A DNA stretch of 39,320 nucleotides, taken from NCBI GenBank assembly GCA_905214195.1, contig CAJMLH010000017.1:1-39320 (forward strand). The letters run 5' to 3'. Both the position numbers and the translations under genes were made by a program. Each line of letters begins with the position of its first letter. Within the stretch, counting starts at the first letter, position 1. The DNA is from an uncultured bacterium (GTDB lineage Bacteria > Bacillota > Clostridia > Peptostreptococcales > Anaerovoracaceae). Positions 1 to 8,829 of this stretch are shown in pieces. The notes below the pieces were generated by a model. It made no database searches. It was not told the DNA's origin and worked only from the letters and a program-made list of their open reading frames with translations.

Positions 1-60
1 ATTTTGTGTATAAAGTATGATATTATTTTAAAGTGAAATTTCTTTTTTAGAGGTGGAATA

Positions 61-1269
61 ATGAAAAATAATGAGTTAATATCGGCTATAGAAAAAATTA
101 TGCCCGAGATAATAGATATAAGAAGAGATATACACAGGCATCCGGAAATCGGAAGAAAAGAGTTTCGCACCACAGAGCTTATCAAAAAAAAGCTTGAAGA
201 ATATGGTGTCGATGATATACTTTCGCCTATGCCTACAGGGGCGGTGGCTTTGATAAAAGGGAGAGAAGATGCTGACATTTGCATAGCGTTAAGAACAGAT
301 ATAGACGCGCTTCCGGTACAAGAAGAAACGGATTTGCCATACAGCAGCGAAGTTCCCGGTATGATGCATGCATGTGGTCATGATATGCATGCGGCAATGA
401 TGCTTGGAACTGCTAAATATTTATGTGAAAACAGAGATAAATTTTCAGGAACCGTTAAGTTGATATTTCAGCCAAGCGAAGATACACTGCCGGGCGGTGC
501 CAAAGAAATGGTAGAAAAGGGCGTTATGGAGAATCCTCATGTTGATGCGATTTTCGGAATGCATCTTATTCCTGATGAAAAGGAAGTAGGCGTGGTTCAG
601 TTTTGTGAAGGACCTCTTACAACATCTGTAGACTTGTTTGATGTTACAGTTAAAGGCAAGGGCGGTCATGGCTCAACGCCTCATTTGACAAAGGACCCTA
701 TATTGGCGGCATGCCAGATGGTTACTCTTTTGCAGCAGATTCCGTCAAGATATATAGATCCTCTTGAAACTGTAATTTTCCCGGTATGCAGTTTTCACAG
801 CGGAGATGCTCCCAATGTAATACCCGGTGAAGCTAAGTTTTCCGGAATTGCAAGATCATATATTCCGTCTGTAAGAAAACAAGTTACAGAGCAGGTCTTT
901 AAGATTGCTAAGGGTGTCGAAGAACTGTCGGGAACAAAAATAGATATAAATCATTATGAAGGATATCCCGCTTGCTTTAACGATTCCGAGCTTACAAAGA
1001 AAGCAAAGAAAGCTGTAGCTGAAGCTTTGGGAGAGGAGCATACGGAAGCGATAACAGTACCGTATTCTTTCAGCGAGGATTTTAGTTATTATACTGAAAT
1101 GACCCAGACTCCGGGGATGTTTATGATGGTAAAAGCAGGGCATATAGGCGAAATGGTGGCACTGCATAATCCGAAGTGCGCTATGAATGAAGATGCAATG
1201 CTTTACGGAATGGCGTCTATGATAACAGCCACATTAGATTACTTAGATAAAAAAGTTTCACAATTATAA
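61..1269 (+). CDS. M20 family metallo-amidohydrolase (first of two)
   Basis: This 402-residue protein belongs to the M20D amidohydrolase/aminoacylase family (hippurate hydrolase, N-acyl-amino-acid and IAA-amino-acid hydrolases), cytosolic two-metal enzymes that cleave amide bonds of N-acylated amino acids or short peptides. The HACGHD metal-binding signature is at residues 103-108. The usual catalytic Glu-Glu pair reads Glu140-Asp141 here, so the second acidic ligand is Asp rather than Glu, a mild oddity. There is no signal peptide. The ATG at 61 follows an AGAGGTGG ribosome site at good spacing. It heads a three-gene run with a transporter and a second M20 enzyme, which suggests uptake and hydrolysis of one class of conjugate. 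The family call is firm; the substrate is unknown. Confidence 0.9.
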   Translation: MKNNELISAIEKIMPEIIDIRRDIHRHPEIGRKEFRTTELIKKKLEEYGVDDILSPMPTGAVALIKGREDADICIALRTDIDALPVQEETDLPYSSEVPGMMHACGHDMHAAMMLGTAKYLCENRDKFSGTVKLIFQPSEDTLPGGAKEMVEKGVMENPHVDAIFGMHLIPDEKEVGVVQFCEGPLTTSVDLFDVTVKGKGGHGSTPHLTKDPILAACQMVTLLQQIPSRYIDPLETVIFPVCSFHSGDAPNVIPGEAKFSGIARSYIPSVRKQVTEQVFKIAKGVEELSGTKIDINHYEGYPACFNDSELTKKAKKAVAEALGEEHTEAITVPYSFSEDFSYYTEMTQTPGMFMMVKAGHIGEMVALHNPKCAMNEDAMLYGMASMITATLDYLDKKVSQL

Positions 1270-1320
1270 ATTATACAGGAAACTTTTAAATAAAATATTG
1301 CAAAGAAAGGAATGACTGAA

Positions 1321-2523
1321 ATGTATAATTTTGCACTTGCGTTCGTAATTTGTGCTGTAGCATACATAATAGGTGAATATGTTGCAAAAATTACAAAGGC
1401 TTGGGTACCGTCCGTATTTGTAACGGCAGTGGTATTGCTGTTAGGATATTGGACTATCATACCGAAAGAGGTTGTAAGCGATTCCATGCTGATACCTTTC
1501 GGAAGCACAATAGGAATTTATCTTTTAATTACTCATATGGGTACTGTTATAAGCCTTAAACAGCTGATTCAACAGTGGAAAACTATTGTTGTCTGCCTTG
1601 CCGGATTGGCAGGTATGATGGTGCTCGGCTACTTTGTAGCTCCGCTTATCATCGACAAAACTTTGGTAATAGCAGGTCTGCCGCCTCTTACAGGAGGAAT
1701 CGTAGCTGCTACAATGATGCAGGATGCCGCTAAAGCAGCAGGGCTTGAAGTAGCTGCTGTATTTGCAATAGCTATGTATTGTGTACAGGGATTTGCAGGA
1801 TACCCTATCACTGCAGTTTGTCTGCAAACGGAAGGAAGAAGATTATTAAAAGATTTCCGTTCCGGAAAAGTAGTTCTCACTGAAGAAGACAGAAGAGAAA
1901 TGGCAAGTGTAGGTATGACTGCGGTTGCTGATGACAGCGATAGAAAAACTCTGCTCCCTAAGATTCCTGACGAATGGAATACTCCTGTTGTAATGTTGGG
2001 TAAATTGGGACTGGTAGGATGGCTTGCTACACAGCTTGGAAATGTAACCGGAATCAGCGGTGCTATATGGGCGCTTGTTTTAGGCGTATTCTTTACCACT
2101 ATCGGATTCCTCGAAACCAATCTGCTTAACAGAGCAAACTCATATCAGATAATCATGTTTGCACTCATGATGTATGTATTCGATGGTCTTAAAGATTGTA
2201 CTCCTGCAATGTTGAAATCAATTATAGTACCTATGGTTGTACTTATACTTATAGGTGTTGCAGGTATGGCTATATTCTCATTTATAATAGCAAAGATTCT
2301 GAAGATGTCTTTCCCTCTGGCATTTGCCAACGGACTTACTGCTCTTTATGGATTCCCTTGTGATGCTATTATTACGGAATCAACTTGCAATGCGCTTGGT
2401 AAGACAGAAGAAGAAAAACAGTATCTCATGAGCAAGATGTTCCCTTCAATGATAGTCGGCGGTTTTGTTACAGTAACTATTACTTCTGTATTTATCGCAG
2501 GACTGTTTGCAAAGTTATTATAA
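1321..2523 (+). CDS. polytopic membrane transporter, substrate unknown
   Basis: This roughly 400-residue protein is almost entirely hydrophobic, with about ten predicted membrane helices and a polar cytoplasmic-type loop near the middle (about residues 170-215). Repeated Gly/Pro-rich stretches such as the segment around residues 120-135 resemble the re-entrant regions of secondary carriers of the GltS or ketodeoxygluconate-permease type, but I cannot place it in a named family with certainty. The ATG at 1321 is chosen because AGAAAGG ends at 1310; an upstream in-frame ATG at 1312 lies too close to that site. The gene sits between two M20 amidohydrolases with gaps of about 50 and 28 bases, so it probably imports or exports their substrate or product. 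Confidence 0.75.
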   Translation: MYNFALAFVICAVAYIIGEYVAKITKAWVPSVFVTAVVLLLGYWTIIPKEVVSDSMLIPFGSTIGIYLLITHMGTVISLKQLIQQWKTIVVCLAGLAGMMVLGYFVAPLIIDKTLVIAGLPPLTGGIVAATMMQDAAKAAGLEVAAVFAIAMYCVQGFAGYPITAVCLQTEGRRLLKDFRSGKVVLTEEDRREMASVGMTAVADDSDRKTLLPKIPDEWNTPVVMLGKLGLVGWLATQLGNVTGISGAIWALVLGVFFTTIGFLETNLLNRANSYQIIMFALMMYVFDGLKDCTPAMLKSIIVPMVVLILIGVAGMAIFSFIIAKILKMSFPLAFANGLTALYGFPCDAIITESTCNALGKTEEEKQYLMSKMFPSMIVGGFVTVTITSVFIAGLFAKLL

Positions 2524-2551
2524 AATTCTTTAAATAAAGAAGGTGTTAGAA

Positions 2552-3718
2552 ATGAAAATTCAGGAAGTCGCTTCAAAATATGAGAAATATCAGGTAGAAA
2601 TGCGTCGTTATTTCCATCAGCATCCGGAAGTAAGTGAAAAGGAATATAATACAAGTAAAGTAATCAAAGAAGAACTTGACAAGATAGGAGTTCCATGGGT
2701 TGCGTGCGGACTTGAGACAGGAGTTTTAGCTACTGTAAAAGGAGCAAAGCCGGGAAAGACAATACTCTTAAGAGCTGATATTGATGCTCTGGCTGTAGAA
2801 GAAACTACAGGAGCAGAATATGCGAGCCAAAATCCGGGAGTAATGCATGCATGCGGACATGATTGCCATGCTGCTATGTTGCTTACTGCGGCACATATTT
2901 TGAATGATATGAAAGACGATCTTTGTGGTAGTGTCAAGTTGGCATTTCAGCCGGCAGAAGAGGCTGCATCAGGTGCTAAATCCATGATAGAACAGGGAGC
3001 ACTTGAGGGTGTGGATGGTGCTTTTGGAATTCACATCTGGTCAGATGTTCCGGCAGGTTCTATTTCCTGTGATGCAGGTCCGAGAATGGCGTCGGCGGAT
3101 ATGTTCAAAATAGACATAAAAGGCAAGGGCTGCCACGGTGCAGCACCTCATCAGGGAGTCGATGCGGCAGTAGTAGCGGCAGCTGTTATCAATAATCTTC
3201 AGGCTATGGCAAGCCGTCAGACTGCACCCCTTGATCCTATAGTAGTTACTGTTGGTACTGTAGAAGTAGGAACACGCTGGAATGTAGTTGCGGAAAATGC
3301 TCATCTTGAAGGAACTACTCGTTGTTTCAGCCAGGAAGTGTGGGAATCAATTCCTGTACTTATGGAAAGAACCGTTAAGAATACTGCTGCTGCATTTGGC
3401 GCAGAAGCAAGTGTATGGTTTAACAGATTCATACCGCCTACAGTAAATGAAACGGCAATGACAGAACTTGTAAAAGCTTCGGCAGATAAAATCATAGGAG
3501 CAGGAGCTGCTATAGACAGTCCGGCCACTATGGGAGGAGAAGATTTTGCATATTACAGCCAGAAAGTTCCGGCAGCAATTGCGTTGCTTGGATGCGGCAA
3601 TGAAGAATGTGGAGCCGTATGGCCACAGCACTCAGGCAACTTCTGTGTAGATGAAAGCGTTCTTATAAAGGGAGCAATGCTTTATGCACAGGTAGCAATG
3701 GACTTCAACTCAAAATAA
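2552..3718 (+). CDS. M20 family metallo-amidohydrolase (second of two)
   Basis: This 388-residue M20D amidohydrolase is a paralogue of the protein encoded at 61-1269. The HACGHD metal signature is at residues 99-104, and the canonical catalytic Glu-Glu pair is at 136-137, unlike its partner, which has Glu-Asp. It is a soluble two-metal enzyme of the aminoacylase/hippurate hydrolase group. The start is ATG 2552, eight bases after AGAAGG; an in-frame GTG at 2543 overlaps that ribosome site and is unlikely. It is the last gene of the M20-transporter-M20 unit and is followed by a strong terminator. Carrying two diverged copies suggests different acyl or amino acid preferences, which is inference. 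Confidence 0.9.
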   Translation: MKIQEVASKYEKYQVEMRRYFHQHPEVSEKEYNTSKVIKEELDKIGVPWVACGLETGVLATVKGAKPGKTILLRADIDALAVEETTGAEYASQNPGVMHACGHDCHAAMLLTAAHILNDMKDDLCGSVKLAFQPAEEAASGAKSMIEQGALEGVDGAFGIHIWSDVPAGSISCDAGPRMASADMFKIDIKGKGCHGAAPHQGVDAAVVAAAVINNLQAMASRQTAPLDPIVVTVGTVEVGTRWNVVAENAHLEGTTRCFSQEVWESIPVLMERTVKNTAAAFGAEASVWFNRFIPPTVNETAMTELVKASADKIIGAGAAIDSPATMGGEDFAYYSQKVPAAIALLGCGNEECGAVWPQHSGNFCVDESVLIKGAMLYAQVAMDFNSK

Positions 3719-3779
3719 TGAGGTTTTAAAGAAAGACTTTGTGCCGATTTTAAGGCCGGAGTTAGTATAACAGAGATTA

Positions 3780-3808
3780 ACAGGTGGCATTTAAGCCACC
3801 TGTTTTTG
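3780..3808 (+). terminator. intrinsic terminator after the M20 unit
   Basis: A perfect 9-bp stem (ACAGGTGGC pairing with GCCACCTGT) with a 6-base loop is followed by a run of five T. It closes the M20-transporter-M20 operon. The rest of 3719-3957 holds no gene. It contains a TATAAT at 3915-3920 that could be the -10 of the next operon, but no convincing -35 lies 17 bases upstream. Confidence 0.9.
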
Positions 3809-3957
3809 TAAATAATACAAAATTAAAAGGACGATATGAAGTACTGTCAAAATCAGGTTACTTGTAATTAGTAATCTTTTCGTTTTTACTCTTTAATATC
3901 GGGTAATAGTTTGATATAATAGTAAGTCGGAAATAAGAAAAAGGAGTGACTGCCGAT

Positions 3958-4818
3958 ATGAAAGCTAAAAAAATAGTTCATGTAAAAGAAGAAGGGGCAA
4001 AAGTCCTTTTGATTGGAGATATGGCAGGTTATGGAAAAATTTCTCTTGGAGCGATAATTCCAATAATGTCCCATATGGGATTTAATTTATATAATTTGCC
4101 TACGGCACTGGTTTCAAACACCCTTGATTACGGTTTGTTTGAAATACTTGATACTACCGATTATATGAAAAACACACTGAAAGTGTGGGAAAAACTTGGT
4201 TTTTCTTTTGATGCCATATGTACCGGCCTCATAGTATCGGAGGAACAAGTCAAAGTAGTGGCAGAATATTGCAGAAGCCAGCAGGCAGAGGGCAAGCGTA
4301 TCTTTGTTGATCCTATAATGGGAGATGACGGTGTGCTGTACAACGGTGTTGAAGAGAGTACCGTTGGATATATGAGGCAGCTTTGTTCAGTAGCAGATAT
4401 AGTAATGCCTAACTATACCGAGGCCACTTTTCTTTCGGGAAAATACAAGGATAAGGAAGAAGTTACCGATGATCAGGCAGTTGAATTGGTGGACGAGCTT
4501 AGAAGATTGGGCTCAAAGTCGGTGGTTATCACAAGTATAGTTGTTGACGGAAAAAGCTGCGTATATGGTTATGACAGCGGAAAGGAAGAGTATTTCAGCA
4601 TACCTTTTGAATATGTACCGGTTCAGTTCCCGGGAACGGGAGACATATTTTCCGCGCTTCTTGTAGGAAGCATATTAAACGGCAGGGGGCTTCAGGAGTC
4701 TACAGCTTTTGCCATGAAAACAGTGAGAAACCTTATATTGCAGAACACAGACAATGTTGACAAATACAAGGGAATTCCTATAGAAAAATACTTAGAAGAA
4801 ATGACAGAATTTAAATAG
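3958..4818 (+). CDS. pyridoxal/pyridoxamine kinase (PdxY/PdxK-like)
   Basis: This is a ribokinase-fold B6-vitamer kinase of about 286 residues, the usual family length. It phosphorylates pyridoxal or pyridoxamine with ATP in the PLP salvage pathway. The anion-hole and catalytic motif GTGD is at residues 226-229, and the N-terminal half carries the family's conserved vitamer-binding region with a short Gly-rich start. The start is ATG 3958, 11 bases after AAGGAG; a GTG at 3946 overlaps the ribosome site. The iron-sulfur gene follows after about 11 bases, so the genes are probably cotranscribed, although no functional link is evident. The ribokinase superfamily also includes HMP kinase (ThiD), but the overall pattern fits pyridoxamine kinase better. 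Confidence 0.85.
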   Translation: MKAKKIVHVKEEGAKVLLIGDMAGYGKISLGAIIPIMSHMGFNLYNLPTALVSNTLDYGLFEILDTTDYMKNTLKVWEKLGFSFDAICTGLIVSEEQVKVVAEYCRSQQAEGKRIFVDPIMGDDGVLYNGVEESTVGYMRQLCSVADIVMPNYTEATFLSGKYKDKEEVTDDQAVELVDELRRLGSKSVVITSIVVDGKSCVYGYDSGKEEYFSIPFEYVPVQFPGTGDIFSALLVGSILNGRGLQESTAFAMKTVRNLILQNTDNVDKYKGIPIEKYLEEMTEFK

Positions 4819-4829
4819 AGGTGATAAAA

Positions 4830-5267
4830 GTGCAGTTAACAGAAAGAATAAAAGATTGCAACGGATGCGGGGCATGCGTGGTTGCATGTAAGTATGTATG
4901 CGTTAAAATGGAAGAAAAGGATGGTCTTTGTCGTCCTGTAGTAAACGAAAACGGCTGTAACAAATGCAATGCGTGCGTATTGTTCTGCCCTCTTTATAAT
5001 CCGGTGGAACTGCCGGAATTTCAACAGTTTTTTGAATCAAGTGAAGATGTTAGAAAGAGGGATATGGCGCCGATATACAGGAAAACCATGAGAAACGCAA
5101 AAGAAGGAAAGCACACTGAGTTTGTAGGAACACTGTGCCAGATAGCGGCATTGAAATCCCTCAGAGGAGATAAGCTTGACCACAGTATAGCATTGTTCCC
5201 TGTATATTGTGACGAGGAGCAGAGAAGCTCATGTGCAGCATGTGCCGCTTGCAAATTTTATAAATAA
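4830..5267 (+). CDS. miniature FrhB-like dicluster iron-sulfur protein
   Basis: This 145-residue protein begins with two ferredoxin-type 4Fe-4S motifs (Cys10, 13, 16, 20 and Cys43, 46, 49, 53). After a short linker comes a stretch resembling the GTPCQIAALK region of coenzyme F420 hydrogenase/dehydrogenase beta subunits (FrhB family), here with Cys103 in GTLCQI. It ends in a Cys-rich tail (Cys127, 135, 138, 141). Full FrhB-type proteins are over twice as long and have a flavin-binding middle part, which is missing here. The GTG at 4830, five bases after GAGGTGAT, is the better start; GTG 4821 overlaps that ribosome site. It lies between the B6 kinase and the dynamin-like gene. It is probably an electron carrier or cluster-binding adaptor, with partner unknown. 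Confidence 0.7.
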   Translation: MQLTERIKDCNGCGACVVACKYVCVKMEEKDGLCRPVVNENGCNKCNACVLFCPLYNPVELPEFQQFFESSEDVRKRDMAPIYRKTMRNAKEGKHTEFVGTLCQIAALKSLRGDKLDHSIALFPVYCDEEQRSSCAACAACKFYK

Positions 5268-5280
5268 CCGGAGAGTAAAC

Positions 5281-6516
5281 ATGGAAAATTCTATTTTGCA
5301 GAAAGTTAAAGATACAGAAAAGCTGTTTGAAGGATACGAAATTATTGCCGGAGAGCTTTCGAGTGTAAGAGCACTGCGCCAAAAGCTGGAACAGCAGCAT
5401 GTAACAGTATCTGTAATAGGTCAGTTTAAACGAGGAAAAAGTGCTCTTGTTAATGGGATATTGGGGAGAGATATTCTTCCTATGGGTATAGTTCCCGTAA
5501 CGGCAGTAGTAACTACAGTAGAATACGGAAAAGACAGCGCAGAAGTTCATTTCAGCAATGGGAAAACAGAAAAAGTCAGCTTTGAACAGATTTCTGAATA
5601 TATCAATGAACAGCAGAATATGGATAATCATCTAAATGTAACTAAAGTTGCAATAAAGTGTGAGTCTGAATTTCTTCATAATAATCTGACTTTTGTCGAT
5701 ACACCCGGAGTAGGTTCTCTTCATGAAAAAAATTCAGAAGAAGCATATGCTTTTGTTAAGGAAAGCGATGCAGTTATATTCACTCTTTCCGTGGACAGCC
5801 CTATAAATCAGATTGAGATAGACTTCCTTAAGAATGCAAAGACTCATGCAGCTAAGTTTTATTTTGCAGTAAACAAGACTGATGTGGTTGCGCCTGAGGA
5901 CCTTAAAGCGTATATAAGTTATTGTGAAAAGTTCATTGCACAGATAATGGAAGTAGAAAAAGTAATGCTGTTTCCTGTAAGTGCTAAAGCAGGAACAGGC
6001 ATAGACGCTTTGAAGAATGCAATTTTGACTGATTTGAGTACCCAGACGGGCAAAATCCTCAAAGAATCCGCAGAACTTAAGCTTCAAGACATAGTTCTGA
6101 GCGCATTGTCTGAAATAACATTATATAGGAAAGCACTTTCAATGACAGGCGCTGAGTTCGATAAAAAATTTGAAGATATGAAATCATTTTTTAATCAGCT
6201 TCACGACGAAACCGATACACTTCCGGCTGCCTTAAAAGCTAACAGAGAAGTGTGCAGACTGCATGCCAATGATGTAAAAAACAGACTTACATTGAAAGTG
6301 AAAGAACTTTTCGGAATAGATTACAAATATGATATGGATGAGATTTATGCCGATAAGGATATAACAGAAGTGGTTGATGATATATGCAGTTCTCTCGACA
6401 GCACCTTGAATACGATTTTCATGCATAGGGAAGAAAATACTTATGTCGTGTCAAAGAGAATATACAAGCTTAATGAGCTTGTGCGCAGACTGGTAAGAAT
6501 GAGAGACGGAAGATAG
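5281..6516 (+). CDS. dynamin-like GTPase, short form
   Basis: This is a bacterial dynamin-family GTPase of 411 residues. The G1 P-loop GQFKRGKS is at residues 47-54, the G3 motif DTPG at 140-143 and the G4 motif NKTD at 198-201; a Thr-rich switch I lies near residues 70-80. The region after the GTPase domain is helical and charged. Bacterial dynamin-like proteins usually run beyond 550 residues and include a membrane-binding paddle; that part is absent or much reduced, so this is either a compact form or a C-terminally shortened one. ATG 5281 follows GGAGAG; the open frame extends upstream into the previous gene, but that part is not plausible coding. It is the third gene of the kinase/iron-sulfur run. 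Confidence 0.8.
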   Translation: MENSILQKVKDTEKLFEGYEIIAGELSSVRALRQKLEQQHVTVSVIGQFKRGKSALVNGILGRDILPMGIVPVTAVVTTVEYGKDSAEVHFSNGKTEKVSFEQISEYINEQQNMDNHLNVTKVAIKCESEFLHNNLTFVDTPGVGSLHEKNSEEAYAFVKESDAVIFTLSVDSPINQIEIDFLKNAKTHAAKFYFAVNKTDVVAPEDLKAYISYCEKFIAQIMEVEKVMLFPVSAKAGTGIDALKNAILTDLSTQTGKILKESAELKLQDIVLSALSEITLYRKALSMTGAEFDKKFEDMKSFFNQLHDETDTLPAALKANREVCRLHANDVKNRLTLKVKELFGIDYKYDMDEIYADKDITEVVDDICSSLDSTLNTIFMHREENTYVVSKRIYKLNELVRRLVRMRDGR

Positions 6517-6546
6517 CAAACATAATTAAGTTAATTATTAAAAGGT

Positions 6547-6606
6547 GCGCCTTAAGAACATTAAGAATCTTTTACAGATTAAGAATGCTCTTAAGGCGCT
6601 TTGGTT
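6547..6606. terminator. bidirectional terminator hairpin between convergent genes
   Basis: A 23-base arm (6547-6569) pairs imperfectly with 6577-6599 around a 7-base loop. T-rich sequence lies on the plus side, and on the minus strand a TTTT run follows the stem. It lies between the dynamin-like gene (plus) and the rsiV-like gene (minus) and can serve both transcripts. Confidence 0.8.
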
Positions 6607-6609
6607 TAT

Positions 6610-7533
6610 TTAGGAAGTAATTGATTTGAACTCATCCTTAAGGATTGAATCTGTAATTTTCTTATCTATGATAAATTCCGACCATCCCATATATCCCGGA
6701 GCTACTTCATATTTATCAAAGGTTATTACAAGGTTGCCGTCTTCATTCCAGTAGAAATTATGGTTGTAATCAACAGAAGCAAAATCCTCCCCTATAGAAC
6801 TTCCGTCAACCCAATATATCAGGGAATCATCTTTTTCCATTCTTTCTTTCATCTGGCGCTTTATTTCATGGGTCAGAATATCTGAATAATCAGATGAAGC
6901 GAACAAATCCCCAAGTTTTACTATTTTACCGCTCGACTTGTCTATATGATAATATTTGAAGTAGCTGTTACTGCTTGCGGCAACTTCATTTACTGAAAGT
7001 TTAAGGGTAAACCATCTTAGGGTATTGGAAGTTACTTCATAAGAAACATTTATTGAACCGAACCCATTTTCTGAGGAAATATCCAGTTCTTTGTAAAATT
7101 GTGCAACAAGAATGTCTGTAAGTTCATTTATATCCTTATTTATCATGTCTGCGGATGGACCTATATTTTCTTCAATATTCGGAACATCTATGTCCATTTC
7201 ATGGCGGTCGTCTTTATAAAAGTAGTTTCTGACGGTAACTACACGGATTATATCGCCTATCACAGGGATTTTTTCCATAGCCTGAGCATAAGTTGGACTT
7301 ATGTTTGGAAGAAGTATTATCGTTACGGCAACAAAACATGCAAAAGAAACGACTGCTTTTCGGATAGGCGTTATTTTTTTGTGCTTTTTCACGGTACTGA
7401 AGTTTTCGGGAATCGTGTTTTCAGAAAGATTGTTAATTGTATATTCTATTTTTGTTTTGACAGAAGAGGGAATATCAAAACTTTCGGATTCTTCTTCTGC
7501 TTTTTTAAATAAGTATCTATCAAATGAATTCAT
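6610..7533 (-). CDS. rsiV: RsiV-like membrane anti-sigma factor (DUF3298 C-terminal domain)
   Basis: This 307-residue type II membrane protein has a short charged cytoplasmic part (residues 1-58), one membrane helix at about 60-76 and a long extracellular region whose C-terminal half matches the DUF3298/RsiV fold. In Bacillus subtilis, Enterococcus faecalis and Clostridioides difficile, RsiV holds the ECF factor SigV inactive, binds lysozyme directly and is cut by signal peptidase and a site-2 protease to free the sigma factor. The start ATG 7533 follows AGGAGG by nine bases; a TTG at 7539 is less likely. The start overlaps the end of the sigma gene by 14 bases, the usual arrangement for translational coupling of a sigma/anti-sigma pair. 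That it senses lysozyme in this organism is inference. Confidence 0.85.
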   Translation of the reverse strand: MNSFDRYLFKKAEEESESFDIPSSVKTKIEYTINNLSENTIPENFSTVKKHKKITPIRKAVVSFACFVAVTIILLPNISPTYAQAMEKIPVIGDIIRVVTVRNYFYKDDRHEMDIDVPNIEENIGPSADMINKDINELTDILVAQFYKELDISSENGFGSINVSYEVTSNTLRWFTLKLSVNEVAASSNSYFKYYHIDKSSGKIVKLGDLFASSDYSDILTHEIKRQMKERMEKDDSLIYWVDGSSIGEDFASVDYNHNFYWNEDGNLVITFDKYEVAPGYMGWSEFIIDKKITDSILKDEFKSITS

Positions 7534-8017
7534 TTTCAAAATCCTCCTTTAAAAGCGTTTTTAACATTTTTCTTCCCCGTGAAAGTTGTTGCCTGACGGT
7601 AACTGACATAGTTTCTGTTACCTTTGCTATTTCGGACACGGAAAGACCCTCGTAGTAAAAAAGAATTATAACGGTGCGGTAAGGCTGTTTAAGGCTTTCT
7701 ACAGCTTCACGAAGCACAAGACGAGTAGTTATGTCTTTAGCTCTTTCATCCGGAATGTTTTCATCTGATTCAGAGCAGCCTGTTACTTTGGCATTTTTCC
7801 TTATAAGCTCAACAGATGTATTATGGACTATTCGAAAAAGCCATGTTTTAAATGCATCATCATTTTTAAGTGATGAAAGATTGGCATATGCTCTGCATAT
7901 TGATTCTAAGACAGCTTCTTCGGCGTCTGTTTGGTTTTTTACTATAGAAATGGCAAGACGGTAAATGCTTTTTTCAAGCTGCTTAATGCACCGGCAGAAC
8001 TCATCTTTATCTGTCAA
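7520..8017 (-). CDS. sigV: ECF RNA polymerase sigma factor, SigV-like
   Basis: This 165-residue ECF sigma factor has region 2 (about residues 10-80, including the aromatic, basic -10 recognition helix) and region 4 (about 100-160, ending in a helix-turn-helix and the SRGRKML segment typical of the end of region 4.2). Its length equals that of typical SigV proteins. It starts with TTG at 8017, eight bases after GAGGTG; there is no in-frame ATG until far inside region 2, so the TTG is well supported. It lies 17 bases after the SGNH gene and overlaps the anti-sigma gene, so it is cotranscribed with both. Its likely targets include its own operon. Confidence 0.9.
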   Translation of the reverse strand: MTDKDEFCRCIKQLEKSIYRLAISIVKNQTDAEEAVLESICRAYANLSSLKNDDAFKTWLFRIVHNTSVELIRKNAKVTGCSESDENIPDERAKDITTRLVLREAVESLKQPYRTVIILFYYEGLSVSEIAKVTETMSVTVRQQLSRGRKMLKTLLKEDFENEFI

Positions 8018-8034
8018 AGTTATTCACCTCTCTA

Positions 8035-8817
8035 TCAGTAATTGTTTTTTGTTTGAGTGATTATCCATTTCGCCCAGTCAGCGTAATATTTTGCATACAG
8101 ATGAACGCCGTCCCCCGTTTTTTTCTCATCAAGACTGCCGCTTTCATCATCAAATAGCGAATTGGAATTCATATAATATATGTTCTCATTTTTGGCAAGC
8201 TTCTCAAGGCGTATATTAAAATTATCTATTATATTATTATTTATGGCAGCGTCTTTTGAAGAGCGTGACGCTGAAACATGGAGATTGGCCATGACAAATA
8301 TGTCTGCCTTAGGTTGATTGGTTTTTATAAAACTTATAATTTCTTCATATCGTTTCATAGTTGTATCAAGGTCATTGCCAACTTCGTTAATACCTAACAT
8401 TATGTATATTCTCTTGTATGATTTGTTTTGAATCAATTGTTTGAAAGTCAGTTTTCCGACAGAGGGAACAGATACTGTTTTGTCGTAAATATTGCTGCTG
8501 CTCATTCCGACATCCGAAAAGAAATCGGCTCCGGTAAGAGTTGAATATTCGGAAAGCCCTACGGTTCTTGAATCCCCGATGAAAAGAGAATCTTTTAGAG
8601 TAAGGGATTCGGCCGATAATGTTTCATCTGTAGGCTGCTCATTGTTGTTACTTTCGTCTAAGGCATCTGTTTCTTCTTGTACAGCTTCTCCTTGTGGAGC
8701 ATCATTATGGCTGTCCGGTGTATTATTCCTTGAAAGTGATGTAGATATGATATATACAGTTATTATAATTATTATTACACAGAATGCAAGCATTGTTATT
8801 ATATTTGATTTTTTCAT
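8035..8817 (-). CDS. membrane-anchored SGNH/GDSL hydrolase (PatB-like)
   Basis: This 260-residue protein has an N-terminal membrane anchor at about residues 7-27, a low-complexity acidic linker (about 30-70) and an extracytoplasmic SGNH hydrolase domain. Block I contains Gly81-Asp82-Ser83 with the nucleophile, block III contains Gly142 and Asn144, and block V contains Asp236 and His239. Such enzymes work as acyltransferases or esterases on cell-surface polymers; paired with an MBOAT protein they form two-part O-acetylation systems (PatA/PatB for peptidoglycan, AlgI/AlgJ/AlgX for alginate). The ATG at 8817 follows AAAGGAG. It lies 12 bases after the MBOAT gene and directly before sigV, which points to cell-wall modification under envelope-stress control. 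Confidence 0.85.
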   Translation of the reverse strand: MKKSNIITMLAFCVIIIIITVYIISTSLSRNNTPDSHNDAPQGEAVQEETDALDESNNNEQPTDETLSAESLTLKDSLFIGDSRTVGLSEYSTLTGADFFSDVGMSSSNIYDKTVSVPSVGKLTFKQLIQNKSYKRIYIMLGINEVGNDLDTTMKRYEEIISFIKTNQPKADIFVMANLHVSASRSSKDAAINNNIIDNFNIRLEKLAKNENIYYMNSNSLFDDESGSLDEKKTGDGVHLYAKYYADWAKWIITQTKNNY

Positions 8818-8829
8818 AGTTAATCTCCT

